Origin: Leptobrachium leishanense
Lineage: Eukaryota; Chordata; Amphibia; Anura; Megophryidae
Assembly: GCA_009667805.1 (NCBI GenBank)
Contig: CM019066.1
Location: 4,402,001 to 4,466,000 of the forward strand
Direction: 5' to 3'
Length of the DNA: 64,000 bases
How positions within the stretch are numbered: position 1 is the first letter of the stretch; every line of letters starts with the position of its first letter. Of the stretch, positions 10,786-20,314 are shown in pieces. The notes beneath the pieces were generated by a model. It had not been told where the DNA came from. It was given only the letters and a program-made list of their open reading frames with translations, and searched no databases. The translations under genes were made by a program, and so were the position numbers.

Positions 10786-11193
10786 CTAGGTTGGCCAGCG
10801 CTTTGCGCTTGGTCTCGGCACCCCTCTTGGTCTCCGAGGTAACGCTGGTTGGAACCACTGACAGCACCGGCTTTGACGCAGGCGCATTGGCGTGGGAGGT
10901 GTGCCGGAATTACCGGCAAGCGTTGAGGTTACTGTGACAACGCGTGTGAGGTCATTGTCCGGCGCCGGGCGTTGGCGCAGGCGCGCAAGCTGGCATACAC
11001 GCCGGAACGGTCACACGCTGGAATCAGTATACACCCGGTGGGAGGTCAATTGGAGCGTGATCCTTAATTGGTAAGTAAGTGATATGCTCCGTGTTAGGAG
11101 CCGAAACGTCGATTTTATGGATATTACCATTCAATAAATCTACTATTATCTGAAAAAACCCTGGAGTGCTGGCGTCCATTGCTGTGTATATAT
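10786..11193 (+). repeat. PLE 3' PLTR, internally deleted and end-truncated
   Basis: Matches the start of the 5' PLTR from CTAGGTTGGCC. It lacks about 55 bases between GATATG (about 11085) and CTCCGTG, which removes the CTGATGA half of the ribozyme. It then continues through GGAGCCGAAACGTCG (11096-11111) and stops at TGTGTATAT, about 170 bases short of the other PLTRs, where a TA microsatellite begins. Confidence 0.85.
11086..11110 (+). ncRNA. Half hammerhead motif (3' PLTR)
   Basis: Keeps the 3' strand of stem II, GAAAC and GTC, but the CTGATGA box is deleted, so it cannot cleave by itself. It could only act with a core supplied in trans. Confidence 0.6.
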
Positions 11194-11580
11194 ATATATA
11201 TATAGATATATAGATATGATATATATCTATATTCTTATAAATATATATATCCAGACTTGTATTACACACACATTTTGGCAACTAATTGTATTCTATATAT
11301 TAATATGATAATATATTCTCTGCTCTGTCGGGTTCAACATTTCTTCTGGAGGGATCAGCCAAATGGGGGGAGTGCATTTAGTTGAGATTGTCCACATGCC
11401 ACCCCATGTGCGTATGTGTATATATGGTCTGAGGTCTGTAGGTGGATGTATATATATATCTGCGTGTTGATATATACAGTACGTATATATAGGTCTGCGT
11501 GTTGATATATATATATATATGTCTGTGTGTGGTATCAATGCATCCCTACTCTATATACACAGCGCTCCGTGTCCTATAAA
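11194..11580. repeat. TA-rich microsatellite region
   Basis: TA runs interspersed with short recurrent words such as GGTCTGCGTGTTGATATA (near 11449-11500). Frames here only translate the repeats. It lies between the end of the PLE and the rest of the host transposon, and probably grew from the TA target of the PLE. Confidence 0.6.
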
Positions 11581-11739
11581 TAATATGATCAGGGGTTACT
11601 TTTTTTATATTTTTATACTATTCCTATTAAATTAACAGTAATTTTTGATGTATTTTATTCAGTAGAAATGTTTTTTGCCTATATAACATGTGCTTTGTGA
11701 AATTAAAACGGTTTTGTGTGTACATTTTAATTTAGTTAG

Positions 11740-12173
11740 TGGATTCCTGTCCAGTGCGGTGAGAAGCAAACGTAATGCAGCGTAGACACGCTGCGAGGCG
11801 GAGCGGAGTGAAGTCAAGCTTGCAAAATGTTTGCATCTCTTCGCTTCGCTATGCTGTGCGTTGCTACACGCTCAGTGTGTTTCAGCCTTTATTCCCGCAT
11901 CGCTAGTTTACCGAATCAGTTTGTATACTTGTTACTGACCCTGCTTGTTCTGAGGACCCGATCTGTTGCCGACTTTGCCTGCCATTTGACTATTCTCTCT
12001 GTGTATTCCCTGCCTGTTCTGTTTGCTTCCTGTTGCTACTGGTGTGCGCCGACTCTCACCATATACAGTAGCGCAGTACAAGTGCCTAAACATTGCTGAC
12101 CCGGTTTTGTTATAGCTGCTGATGTAACTGAATAGATCGGGGATCTCTTCTGCATTACCAAAACCTCCACCAC
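11740..12173. other. Unassigned, partly LTR-like segment
   Basis: From about 11930 the text (GACCCTGCTTGTTCTGAGGA and pyrimidine-rich DNA) is similar in style to the solo LTRs at 17713 and 51357, but I find no ends or duplications. The 11827-12099 open frame has no domain. Possibly an older LTR fragment or the interior of the host transposon. Confidence 0.3.
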
Positions 12174-12252
12174 TGCACTCTTCCACAATACCTCAGAGGG
12201 GTTACGGTGTGAAGGCACTTTCTGCCACCAAAGGCAAAATATTTGGGAGCAC
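12174..12252 (+). repeat. Left copy of an about 79-bp duplication flanking the L2 insertion
   Basis: Shares CTGCACTCTTCCACAATACC, CAGAGGGGTTACGGTGTGA and following words with 16841-16920. The two copies sit just outside the two ends of the L2 insertion and differ at several positions. This could be an unusually long target duplication created by the LINE insertion, now diverged, or a pre-existing tandem repeat. Confidence 0.6.
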
Positions 12253-12557
12253 TGACGCCTATACCAGATTCATATAATTTATCTCTTATCTGGCCTCCCT
12301 CTGTCCTGCCTCTCCCCCCTACAATCCATCCTGAATGCCTCCGCCAGGCTAATCCACCTCACCCGCCGCTCTGTCTCTGCCGCTCCCCTCTGCGAGTCCC
12401 TTCACTGGCTCCCCATCCACTGCAGAATTAAGTTCAAAATCCTTATCCTTACCTACAAAACCCTCACTAACTCAGCTCCCACTACCTGTCCTCACTAATC
12501 ACAAATAACCCCAGCCCGCTCCCTAAGGTCAAACAGTGAACTGCGCCTAGCTTCTCC

Positions 12558-13193
12558 TAGGCTTGTGCACCGATTTTTTTTTCGGTTCGATTCGGTTCGA
12601 TTTTTCGGATTTTTAAACTTTTCGATTCGGCCCGTTTCGACCGATTTCGGTTTCGATTCGATTCGATTCGGCACGTTTTTTCGGGTACATTTTTTTTTCG
12701 GAATTTCGACCATTTTCGTATTTTCGTGTCACTGTGCTCGTTTTTGTATCGACTTTTCGTAATTTCGGAAAATTTTCGTTTTTCGGAATTGCACATTTTT
12801 TCGGAATATCGACCATTTTCGTATTTTTCGTGTCATTTTGCCTGTTTTTTGTATCGACTTTTCGTTTTTTCGAAAAATTTTCGTTTTTCAGAAAATTTTT
12901 CGTTTTTACAAAATTTTCGTTTTTCAGAAATTTTTCGTTTTTTACAAAATTTTCGTTTTTCAGAAAATTTTCGTTTTTCGGAAAATTTTCGTTTTTCGGA
13001 AAATCTGTTCTCCTCGTTTGACACATTTCAAGTCCATTCGAAAAATCCGAAAATTTTCGTTTCGGCTCGGAAAACATTTCGGATCTGAAAATTTCGGATC
13101 TAAAATTTTTCGGAATTCGGCCGCATCCGAAAACACGAATCGGGAAATTTCGTGAAAATTCCGAAATTCCGAAACCCGAAACGCACATCCCTA
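12558..13193. mobile_element. hAT-like non-autonomous element, family B, copy 1 (636 bp)
   Basis: Ends TAGGCTTGTGCACCG and, inverted, TAGGGATGTGCGTTTCGG; 8-bp target duplication GCTTCTCC at 12550-12557 and 13194-13201. The interior is composed of tandem TTTTCGG and GAAAATTTTCG words, giving long but meaningless frames rich in F, S and K or N, E, K. The same family occurs at 26065-26879 and 56263-56679. It has no transposase. Confidence 0.88.
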
Positions 13194-13340
13194 GCTTCTC
13201 CCCGCATCACCTCTTCCCATGATAGACTGCAGGATTTCCCACGCGCAGCCCCCACTCTCTGGAACGCTCTCCCTCGTACTGTCAGACTTTCCCCTAACTT
13301 CTCTTCCTTCAAACGCTCCCTTAAAACGTTCCTATTTAGG

Positions 13341-16300
13341 CAGGGGCGGACTGGGCGGGGGGGCAGGGTGGCAACTGCCACCCAGGCCGCCGGCCAGCTA
13401 CAATGCTGCAGCCGCAATGCGCCTCCCGAGCCTCCCATCGAGTTACTTTTCACTTGCGGCCGCGCAGCCGCGTCAGCGCCGGCCCCCCACGTGATACATC
13501 ATCCACGTGGTGCATAGCGTGAAGTGTACACGCTGAAGAGGAGGGCACGGTCGAGAGTGACGTCGGACAGTGGGAGCATGGCCTGCGGCAGTGCGGATGC
13601 CAGAAACTTTTGCTCCGCCCCCTCCAGCGAGACTCTGGAGACTCAGTCACCATCCACATGATGGGTAAGTGTGCTTCTGTCGGCACGAATGCGAGAATGC
13701 TAGGCTGGGCGAGGAGGTGCCCCATGCGCTGCACAGCTGCTCTGGGACCTGGCTCAGCCCGCCTTCCTGGCCCTGCTGACCACGAGGTGGCTGCTCTCCT
13801 CCACCGTCTGAAGAAAGACCCGGCTCTTCCGACTGGGAGAACAGGGGAGGCCACGTGCAAGGAGCTGGTGCTGCACATGGTCTTGCTCCACCCCCCCCTT
13901 CTCTTTCCACTGACTGCTCAGCGAGAGGAAGCAGCTGCAGAGCCACCTACTGCACACTTCTGCCAGGTACAAAGCCAGCCCACCTCAGTGCCTTGGGTAT
14001 GTATGTGACCCCCCACCACAATGTATCTGTGACCCCCCTCAGTGCTGTGTGTGTGTCTGTGACCCCCCTCAGTACTGTGTGTGTGTGTGTCTGTGACACC
14101 CCTCAGTGCTGTGTGTGTGTGACCCCTCAGTGCTGTGTGTGTGTGACCCCCCCTCAGTGCTGTGTGTGTGTGACCCCCTCAGTGCTGTGTGTGTGTGACC
14201 CCCTCAGTGCTGTGTGTCTGTGACCCCCTCAGTGCTGTGTCTGTGACCCCCCTCAGTGCTGTGTGTGTGTGACCCCTCAGTGCTGTGTGTGTGTGACCCC
14301 CCTCAGTGCTGTGTGTGTGTGACCCCCCCTCAGTGCTGTGTGTGTGTGTCTGTGCCCCCCTCAGTGCTGTGTGTGTCTGTGACCCCCCTCAGTGCTGTGT
14401 CTGTTGACCCCCTCAGTGCTGTGTGTGTCTGTGACCCCCTCAGTGCTGTGTCTGTGACCCCCCTCAGTGCTGTGTGTGTCTGTGACCCCCTCAGTGCTGT
14501 GTCTGTGACCCCCCTCAGTGCTGTGTGTGTGACCCCCTCAGTGCTGTGTGTGTGACTCCCCTCAGTGCTGTGTGTGTGTGACCCCCCTCAGTGCTGTGTG
14601 TGTGTGACCCCCCTCAGTGCTGTGTGTGTGTGACTCCCCTCAGTGCTGTGTGTGTGTGACCCCCCTCAATGCTGTGTGTGTCTGTGACCCCCTCAGTGCT
14701 GTGTCTGTGACCTCCCTCAGTGCTGTGTGTGTCTGTGACCCCCCTCTGTGCTGTGTGTGTCTGTGACCCCCCTCAGTGCTGTGTGTGTCTGTGACCCCTC
14801 AGTGCTGTGTGTGTGACCCCCCTCAGTGCTGTGTGTGTGACCCCCCTCTGTGTGTGTGTGACCCCCTCAGTGCTGTGTGTGTGTGACCCCCCTCAGTGCT
14901 GTGTGTGTCTGTGACCCCCTCAGTGCTGTGTGTGTGACCCCCCTCGGTGCTGTGTCTGTGACCCCCTCAGTGCTGTGTGTGTGTGTCCCCCTCAGTGCTG
15001 TGTGTGTGACTCCCCTCAGTGCTGTGTGTGTGTGACCCCCTCAGTGCTGTGTGTGTGACTCCCCTCAGTGCTGTGTGTGTGTGACCCCCCTCAGTGCTGT
15101 GTGTTCTGTGACCCCCCTCTGTGCTGTGTGTGTCTGTGTCCCCCCTCAGTGCTGTGTGTGTCTGTGACCCCTCAGTGCTGTGTGTGTGACCCCCCTCAGT
15201 GCTGTGTGTGTGACCCCCCTCAGTGCTGTGTGTGTGTGACCCCCCTCAGTGCTGTGTGTGTGTCCCCCTCAGTGCTGTGTGTGTGACTCCCCTCAGTGCT
15301 GTGTGTGTGTGACCCCCCTCAGTGCTGTGTGTGTGTGACTCCCCTCAGTGCTGTGTGTGTGTGACTCCCCTCAGTGCTGTGTGTGTGTGACCCCCCTCAG
15401 TGCTGTGGTGTCTGTGACCCCCTCAGTGCTGTGTCTGTGACCCCCCTCAGTGCTGTGTGTCTGTGACCCCCTCAGTGCTGTGTGTGTGTCCCCCTCAGTG
15501 CTGTGTGTGTGTGGCCCCCTCAGTGCTGTGTGTGTGTGACCCCCTCAGTGCTGTGTGTGTGTGACCCCCCTCAGTGCTGTGTGGTGTGACCCCCCTCAGT
15601 GCTGTGTGTGTCTGTGACCCCCCTCAGTGCTGTGTGTGTGTGTGTGACCCCCCTCAGTGCTGTGTGCGTGTGTGTGGCCCCCTCAGTGCTGTGTGTGACC
15701 CCCCTCAGTGCTGTGTGTGTGTGACCCCCCTCAGTGCTGTGTGTGTGTGACCCCCCTCAGTGCTGTGTGTGTGTGACCCCCCTCAGTGCTGTGTGTGTGT
15801 GACCCCCCTCAGTGCTGTGTGTGTGTGGCCCCCTCAGTGCTGTGTGTGACCCCCCTCAGTGCTGTGTGTGTGACCCCCTCAGTGCTGTGTGTGTGTGTGA
15901 CCCCCTCAGTGCTGTGTGTGTGACCCCCTCAGTGCTCTGTGTGTGACCCCCCTCAGTGCTCTGTGTGTGTGTGTGTGTGTGACCCAACTCACTGCTGACG
16001 ACGTGCTGAAAGCATCCTGATTTCATGTTTGTGTTCAGATGATGTACTCAGCACGTCGTTGAAGTCCTACAGCTCAATGCTATTTCATTGTTCGCATGGT
16101 TGTGGCCGACCACCTGCGCCTGTGATGTCAGTCGCTGCTGTGGCGCAGTAAGGAGGAGGCGAGCCACGAGGGAGTCCAGACCCCAGGGCACGTCCCGGAA
16201 TCTGGTCACGCTGCACAGGGTGAACTGGGGGTGCATTGCGAGAGTGGCTGCCGCTGTATCCTGCAGTCTGAGTTGTATGGCCCTATTGGCTACTTCTCTC

Positions 16301-16560
16301 CTCGAACCCTAGCTGCTACACATCGCGGCCTGCCAGTCTCATTACTAGGAGCCGCAGGGAGAGTCTTAAGAGTGTGCACCCTGTGCAATGCAATCACACA
16401 GTGCACACACTCTAAAGTGTAGCTGCCCTCTAGTTTCCTCATGGCGCTTCCCTCCTCTGCAGCAGCAGCGCTGAGAGGAACTAATGGGGGGCCGAGGGCT
16501 GCACCATGGGCCTATGGGTTGTACTTGGCCCCCAGGCCAAAAGTTGCCAGTCAGCCCCTG
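13341..16560. mobile_element. hAT-like element, family C (3.2 kb), with minisatellite
   Basis: Terminal repeats CAGGGGCGGACTGG at 13341 and CCAGTCAGCCCCTG ending at 16560, with a perfect 8-bp duplication TATTTAGG at 13333-13340 and 16561-16568. The left 650 bp is GC-rich. About 2 kb in the middle is a minisatellite (14010-15985). No transposase was recognised. Frames such as 13610-14008 and 13450-13878 show no domain. A related end (CAGGGGCGGACTGAC) occurs at 43012. Confidence 0.88.
14010..15985 (+). repeat. Minisatellite, unit about 25 bp (about 80 copies)
   Basis: Tandem array of a unit with the core CCCCCTCAGTGCTGTGTGTG followed by a variable TG run and TGA. Copies differ in the number of C and TG units. 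It lies inside hAT family C. The protein frames made of CVCDPPQCC repeats are artefacts. The array is G+T-rich on one strand and C+A-rich on the other, with little else. Confidence 0.95.
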
Positions 16561-16840
16561 TATTTAGGGAAGCCTACCACCCAACTCACTGAGGCAACCA
16601 TCAATCACTCTCACCTTACAGTCCTCTCCTCCTGTTTCCAACCCCAACCCTCCTAGATTGTGATTTCCTACGGGAATAGGGCCCTCATCTCCTCCTGTAC
16701 TGTTTGTCAAATGTTGTTCAATGTATTGTAACCCTGTCTATACTGTGCCTATTGTACAGCGCTGCGGAATATGCTGGCGCTTTATAAATAAAGAATAATA
16801 ATAATAATATCATTTTAATATTTGACCGCAGGGTCCAACC

Positions 16841-16920
16841 CTGCACTCTTCCACAATACCACAGAGGGGTTACGGTGTGACGGCACTGTTGCCGACACTA
16901 AAGGCCCAATATTAAAGCAC
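16841..16920 (+). repeat. Right copy of the duplication flanking the L2 insertion
   Basis: Partner of 12174-12252, starting CTGCACTCTTCCACAATACC. It lies about 30 bases after the L2 tail. Confidence 0.6.
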
Positions 16921-17460
16921 CTATTGTTACTTTCATCCGAAGCCTACATAAGTTTCACTAAACTTGTTCTGCGTGTCATAAAATGTCTCCTCTTTTCATA
17001 CAGGCTGGCGCCCCAAGCAGTTGTTTATGAATAGATTAAAGGAAAACCATTTACCGTAATTTGAAATGTCATTTTTTTGTTTTTAAATGTTTCTATACAT
17101 CCTACAAATCCACCACTTCATGGGCAGGTTATGGGGACCTCCTAGGCACGATATTTGAAGGAATTTTTCATTTTTATTCTTAACCTTTATTTCATGGAAA
17201 ACTCACTGTTCCTTTAAAAAGTTTTTTTTAAACTTTTTGTCCTTGTTTCCTGTCCCCCAGGGCACTACCTGGACCCCCATACACCTTTTATGGCAAATAT
17301 CTTGCATATATGCCCTCTTGGAGGGCACTCTAAAATTCAAACTTTCGAGTCTCATTGACTTGCATAGAGTTCGGTTCGTGTTCGAACTCGAACTTTTGAA
17401 ATTGTTCGAGTTCGAATGCGAACCGAACACGGGGGTGTTCGGCTCATCACTAGTGAGTAT

Positions 17461-17707
17461 GTGATTTTGGGGGGGGGGTTCAGCTGGTGCTGACTGATTC
17501 CACAGAAGTGGTATCATTTGGCACCAGGTCCTAGCTGTGGTTAACTTTCGAGTTAACTGCAGTTTGGTGTAATTAACGTTAGAACTTTGGAATCCTAATG
17601 CTAATTAACTCTTTGCGCTCCCCATTTTAAGCCTAGGGAGCGCAAAGTACAGTAAGCTCGCGCTGAAAAGCGTGAGATCCAGATCGGTAACGTTTTTTTA
17701 TCCCATT
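17461..17707. repeat. Dispersed repeat with GGAGCGCAAAGTAC core, copy 1
   Basis: Contains AGCCTAGGGAGCGCAAAGTAC and, upstream, GCTGGTGCTGACTGATTCCAC. The same words occur at 21640-21770 (plus) and at 43860-44100 (minus), so this is a moderately repeated non-coding family whose ends I cannot define. The solo LTR at 17713 inserted into it. Confidence 0.55.
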
Positions 17708-18084
17708 AGAGTTGTCAGGTCCCTAGCCGCTGGTGCCATAAAAGAACTAAAGGCAAAGTGTCTCAGCAAAATAATAACAGCGATTCTCCTACAGAACCAA
17801 GTTGTTCCAGCAACCAAGTGCTAGCCATAACATCTTGATTTCTCCACTATAAAAAAGGGCCACTCCCAAAGCAAGATGTTTCTGCATTGTTCTGGTGAAC
17901 CTCTCACTAGGAAGGAGCTGTCTTCTGTCTCTGCCTGCTATAACCTGTTTTTGTCTTGGTTCCCACCATACTGGTCATAGTTCCTGCTACAAGAATCCTG
18001 CTGCCTTGCATCCTGCAGAATCCACAGCCTGCTATCATACATCTTGCAAGTACCCTCTGATCCTGCTCCCCTACAACCTACAGA

Positions 18085-18360
18085 ATCCGCAGAGCCTGCT
18101 GTCTTGCATCCCGCAGGTTCTTCAATTATTGCTTCCCTGCATCCCGCAGGATATACAGTAGTTGCTGCCCTGCATCTCGCAGGATCTACAGAAGGTGCTG
18201 CCCTGCATCCCGCAGGTCCTTCAGTTGTCACTGCCTTACATCTCGCAGGATCTACAGAAAGTGTTGCCCTGCATCCCGCAGGTCCTTCAGTCGTCGCTGC
18301 CCTACAGCCTACCGAATCCTCAGCCTGTTGCCCTACATCCGAACCCTCAGAGCCTGCTAC
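18085..18360 (+). repeat. 33-bp minisatellite in solo LTR 1
   Basis: Units of 33 bp with the core CTGCATCCCGCAGG (a CCTGC/GCAGG palindrome inside). Because 33 is a multiple of three, the reading frame stays open and reads an 11-residue repeat beginning LHPAG. I take this as a by-product of the repeat rather than a gene. Confidence 0.85.
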
Positions 18361-18384
18361 CCCGCATTCCGCTGAATCTGTCGC

Positions 18385-18700
18385 TCTGCAGATCCAGGAC
18401 CTCTCTACAGATCCAGGACCTCTCTACAGATCAAGGACCCCTCTACAGATCCAGGACCCCCTTGCTCTACAGATCCAGGACCCCCTTGCTCTACAGATCC
18501 AGGACCCCCTCGCTCTACAGATCCAGGACCCCTCTACAGATCCAGGACCCCCTCGCTCTACAGATCCAGGACCCTCTTGCTCTACAGATCCAGGACCCCT
18601 CTACAGATCCAGGACCCCTCTACAGATCCAAGACCCCCTCGCTCTACAGATCCAGGACCCCTCTGCATACCCAGGACCCCCTGCATACCCAGGACCCTCT
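18385..18700 (+). repeat. 20/29-bp minisatellite in solo LTR 1
   Basis: Units of CTCTACAGATCCAGGACCCC, some extended by CTTG or CTCG plus CT, in about 14 copies. Directly follows the 33-bp array. Confidence 0.85.
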
Positions 18701-19501
18701 GCCTCAAAGAATCTTCCGTTTCTATTTTTCCTATTTATTCTGTCTAAAGATCTCCTTCTCTCTTCCTTCTCCTATTTCTCTCTATATCTGGTTTAACCCT
18801 GCTCTAAGTTCAATCTACTCTTTTCCTTTATATGTAGTAGTATAGTTTAGTGTAGTCTAGTTTTGTTACTTTTGGTCTACCTTTATCTCCTCTTTCCTTT
18901 TAGTTTCTTATTTCTGATTATTATTTATACAGTGTTTTCCTTTCTTATTACCCAGCTACATAATTGTTTATTCATATTTGTTTACTGCCTCTTATGCCTT
19001 ATTCTTAATAAACCCCTTTTGTTCATATACGTTTTTCTATTTCCCATCATTGCATATTGGGCTCACACTTGTCACCCCAGAACCAGCTCCCTGACAAGAG
19101 TTCAGAATGTAATATGGTCCAACCACGCTAGGCCGACGAGAGCTAACGTTATCGCTCACACTATTGGAGCTGCATCTCAAGAACCAATGCCCCAAATTAG
19201 ACACAAACAGAAACATAACTATTTTAGCACCAATAGTCACCACCAGAGCAAGCTTATGGAGAGGTAAAAATAATGGGGCAGAGGTACAAAGGGAAATGAG
19301 AAGAATGGGGCAGGAACACAATGGGAGCTGAGAAGACTGGAGAAAAGAAATGAAAGCAAATAAGAATGGGGCAGAGATGCAATAGGAGATGAGAGGGATG
19401 TATCAGAGACCCAGCCAACTCTTCAGCCCTAAGATCATGAAGCCCTCAATCCAGGTGGCTGCAACACACCATAATAATCGAATGGAAGATCCTTTAAGAT
19501 A

Positions 19502-19990
19502 AAATTACATAGTTACATAGGCTGAAAAAAGACATGCGTCCATTGGGTTCAGCCTTTCACACATCACCTACTGATCTTGATCCAAAAGAAGGCAAAAATC
19601 CCAGTCTGAAGCGCTCACCAATTTGCAACACACTGGGGAAAAATTCCTTCTTGACCCCAGAATGGCGTTAGATTTCTCCGTAGATCAAGAAGCTTTTACC
19701 TACATATTAAATATTATAACCCTTAATATAATGTGTCAGCAGGAAGTCATCCAGTCGCTATTTAAAAGTCTGTACAGTCTCTGACCCAACCACCTCAACA
19801 GGCAGAGAATTCCACAGCTTTATTGTTCTCACCGTAAAATAACCCTTCCTACATAAATATCTCTTTATACAAAGATTGTAAGGCATAATTGAAGAGAAGA
19901 TGATTTGTGCCTTAGGACATGCAAACATCAACCAACAAGACAGCAGATCCACAAACTACCAACACGTCTATTTAAAACCTTCAGATACGT
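19502..19990 (-). mobile_element. CR1-like LINE 3' end, minus strand
   Basis: The minus strand reads CLCRKGYFTVRTIKLWNSLPVEVV-like residues (19860-19770), the C-terminal tail that follows the RT of CR1-type LINEs, followed by a 3' UTR ending at ACATAGTTACATAGG. This class of tail is common in frog DNA. 5'-truncated and broken by stops; not functional. Confidence 0.75.
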
Positions 19991-20134
19991 GGCATTGGTT
20001 TAAAATGGTAATCAAACCGCTGACAAAATTGTTCTTCTTATGGATGTAGAACTGTCAACAATAAAGTAAAATTATAAGACTTTTTGAAATATTTAGAAAA
20101 TGTGAACTATGCATTCCAACACAGAAAAGCCGTT

Positions 20135-20314
20135 CAGGGTTATTCAGAGAGTATGAAAATCAGGAGAATGACTGGAGAATGAAAAATTCTAGGTCAAAAT
20201 AGCCAAACCAGAAAAATTCTCCCTTTCATCTCACTTTCCAAATCGGCTATTTTGACCTAGAATTTTTCATTCTCCAGTCATTCTCCTGCTTTTCACGCTC
20301 TCTGAATAAACCTG
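20135..20314. mobile_element. Palindromic MITE, family F, copy 2
   Basis: About 180 bp, starting CAGGGTTATTCAGAGAG, with arms meeting near 20225 around ATTCTCCCTTTCATCTCACTT. Over 90 percent similar by eye to the copy at 23989. Terminal target bases are not clear. Confidence 0.85.

Larger units (their letters stand above)
4363..11193 (+). mobile_element. Penelope-like element, full copy preceded by an inverted 5'-truncated copy
   Basis: Two copies of one PLE lie head to head. The plus copy runs 6801-11193: terminal repeat (PLTR), N-terminal region, reverse transcriptase, GIY-YIG endonuclease, 3' UTR and a second PLTR. The minus copy (6800 down to 4363) starts abruptly inside the RT and runs through endonuclease, 3' UTR and PLTR. 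The junction at 6800/6801 joins the truncated RT directly to the PLTR. Both outer ends lie in TA-rich DNA (TA run at 4341-4362; TA run from 11187). Such inverted, partly truncated 5' arrangements are typical of PLE insertion. Each copy has different single-base deletions, so the source element was probably intact and the insertion is fairly recent. Confidence 0.9.
12276..16809 (+). mobile_element. L2-type LINE, 3' part, split by two hAT elements
   Basis: The plus strand carries the C-terminal RT region of an L2 LINE followed by the 3' UTR, ending in the typical GGCGCTTTATAAATAAA and a GAATAATAATAAT tail. It matches 31850-32500. The interior is broken at 12558-13193 and 13341-16560 by hAT elements with perfect 8-bp target duplications. 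It is 5'-truncated within the RT, as usual for LINE insertions, and frameshifted. The two hAT insertions are therefore younger than this L2. Confidence 0.88.
3586..17452. mobile_element. Large nested hAT-like transposon (13.9 kb with insertions)
   Basis: The left end TAAGGATGAGCTG (3586) and the complement of the right end, TAGTGATGAGCCG (ending 17452), form imperfect terminal inverted repeats. Both sides carry the same 8-bp word GTGAGTAT, at 3578-3585 and 17453-17460, as expected of a hAT target duplication. Both ends run into TTCGAAC-rich subterminal DNA. Inside are a PLE (4363-11193) and an L2 fragment (12276-16809); subtracting them leaves about 2.5 kb with no transposase that I can see, so the original element was non-autonomous or decayed. 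The assignment rests on the ends and the duplication, not on a protein. Confidence 0.7.
17713..19096 (+). mobile_element. Solo LTR 1 (1384 bp)
   Basis: Starts TGTCAGG and ends CCTGACA, with the 5-bp duplication AGAGT at 17708-17712 and 19097-19101. A polyadenylation signal AATAAA lies at 19007-19012, about 90 bases before the end, as expected for an LTR. The middle is filled with two minisatellites. No internal retroelement region is present, so it is a solo LTR left by recombination between two LTRs. Similar solo LTRs lie at 23477-24816 and 51357-53834. Group (gypsy or ERV) is undetermined. Confidence 0.75.

Noticed and set aside
12565..13188. Phenylalanine/serine-rich and lysine/asparagine-rich frames on both strands
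   Set aside because: Products of the TTTTCGG-type tandem interior of hAT family B, repeated in the copies at 26065 and 56263.
14010..15290. Open frames of CVCDPPQCC-like repeats
   Set aside because: They simply translate the 25-bp minisatellite; frame and length depend on unit indels and there is no domain.
18044..18845. Long frames of 227-250 codons in two phases
   Set aside because: Two phases are open at once over minisatellites whose units keep the frame; no start context, domain or conservation can be seen. Kept only as a low-interest finding.
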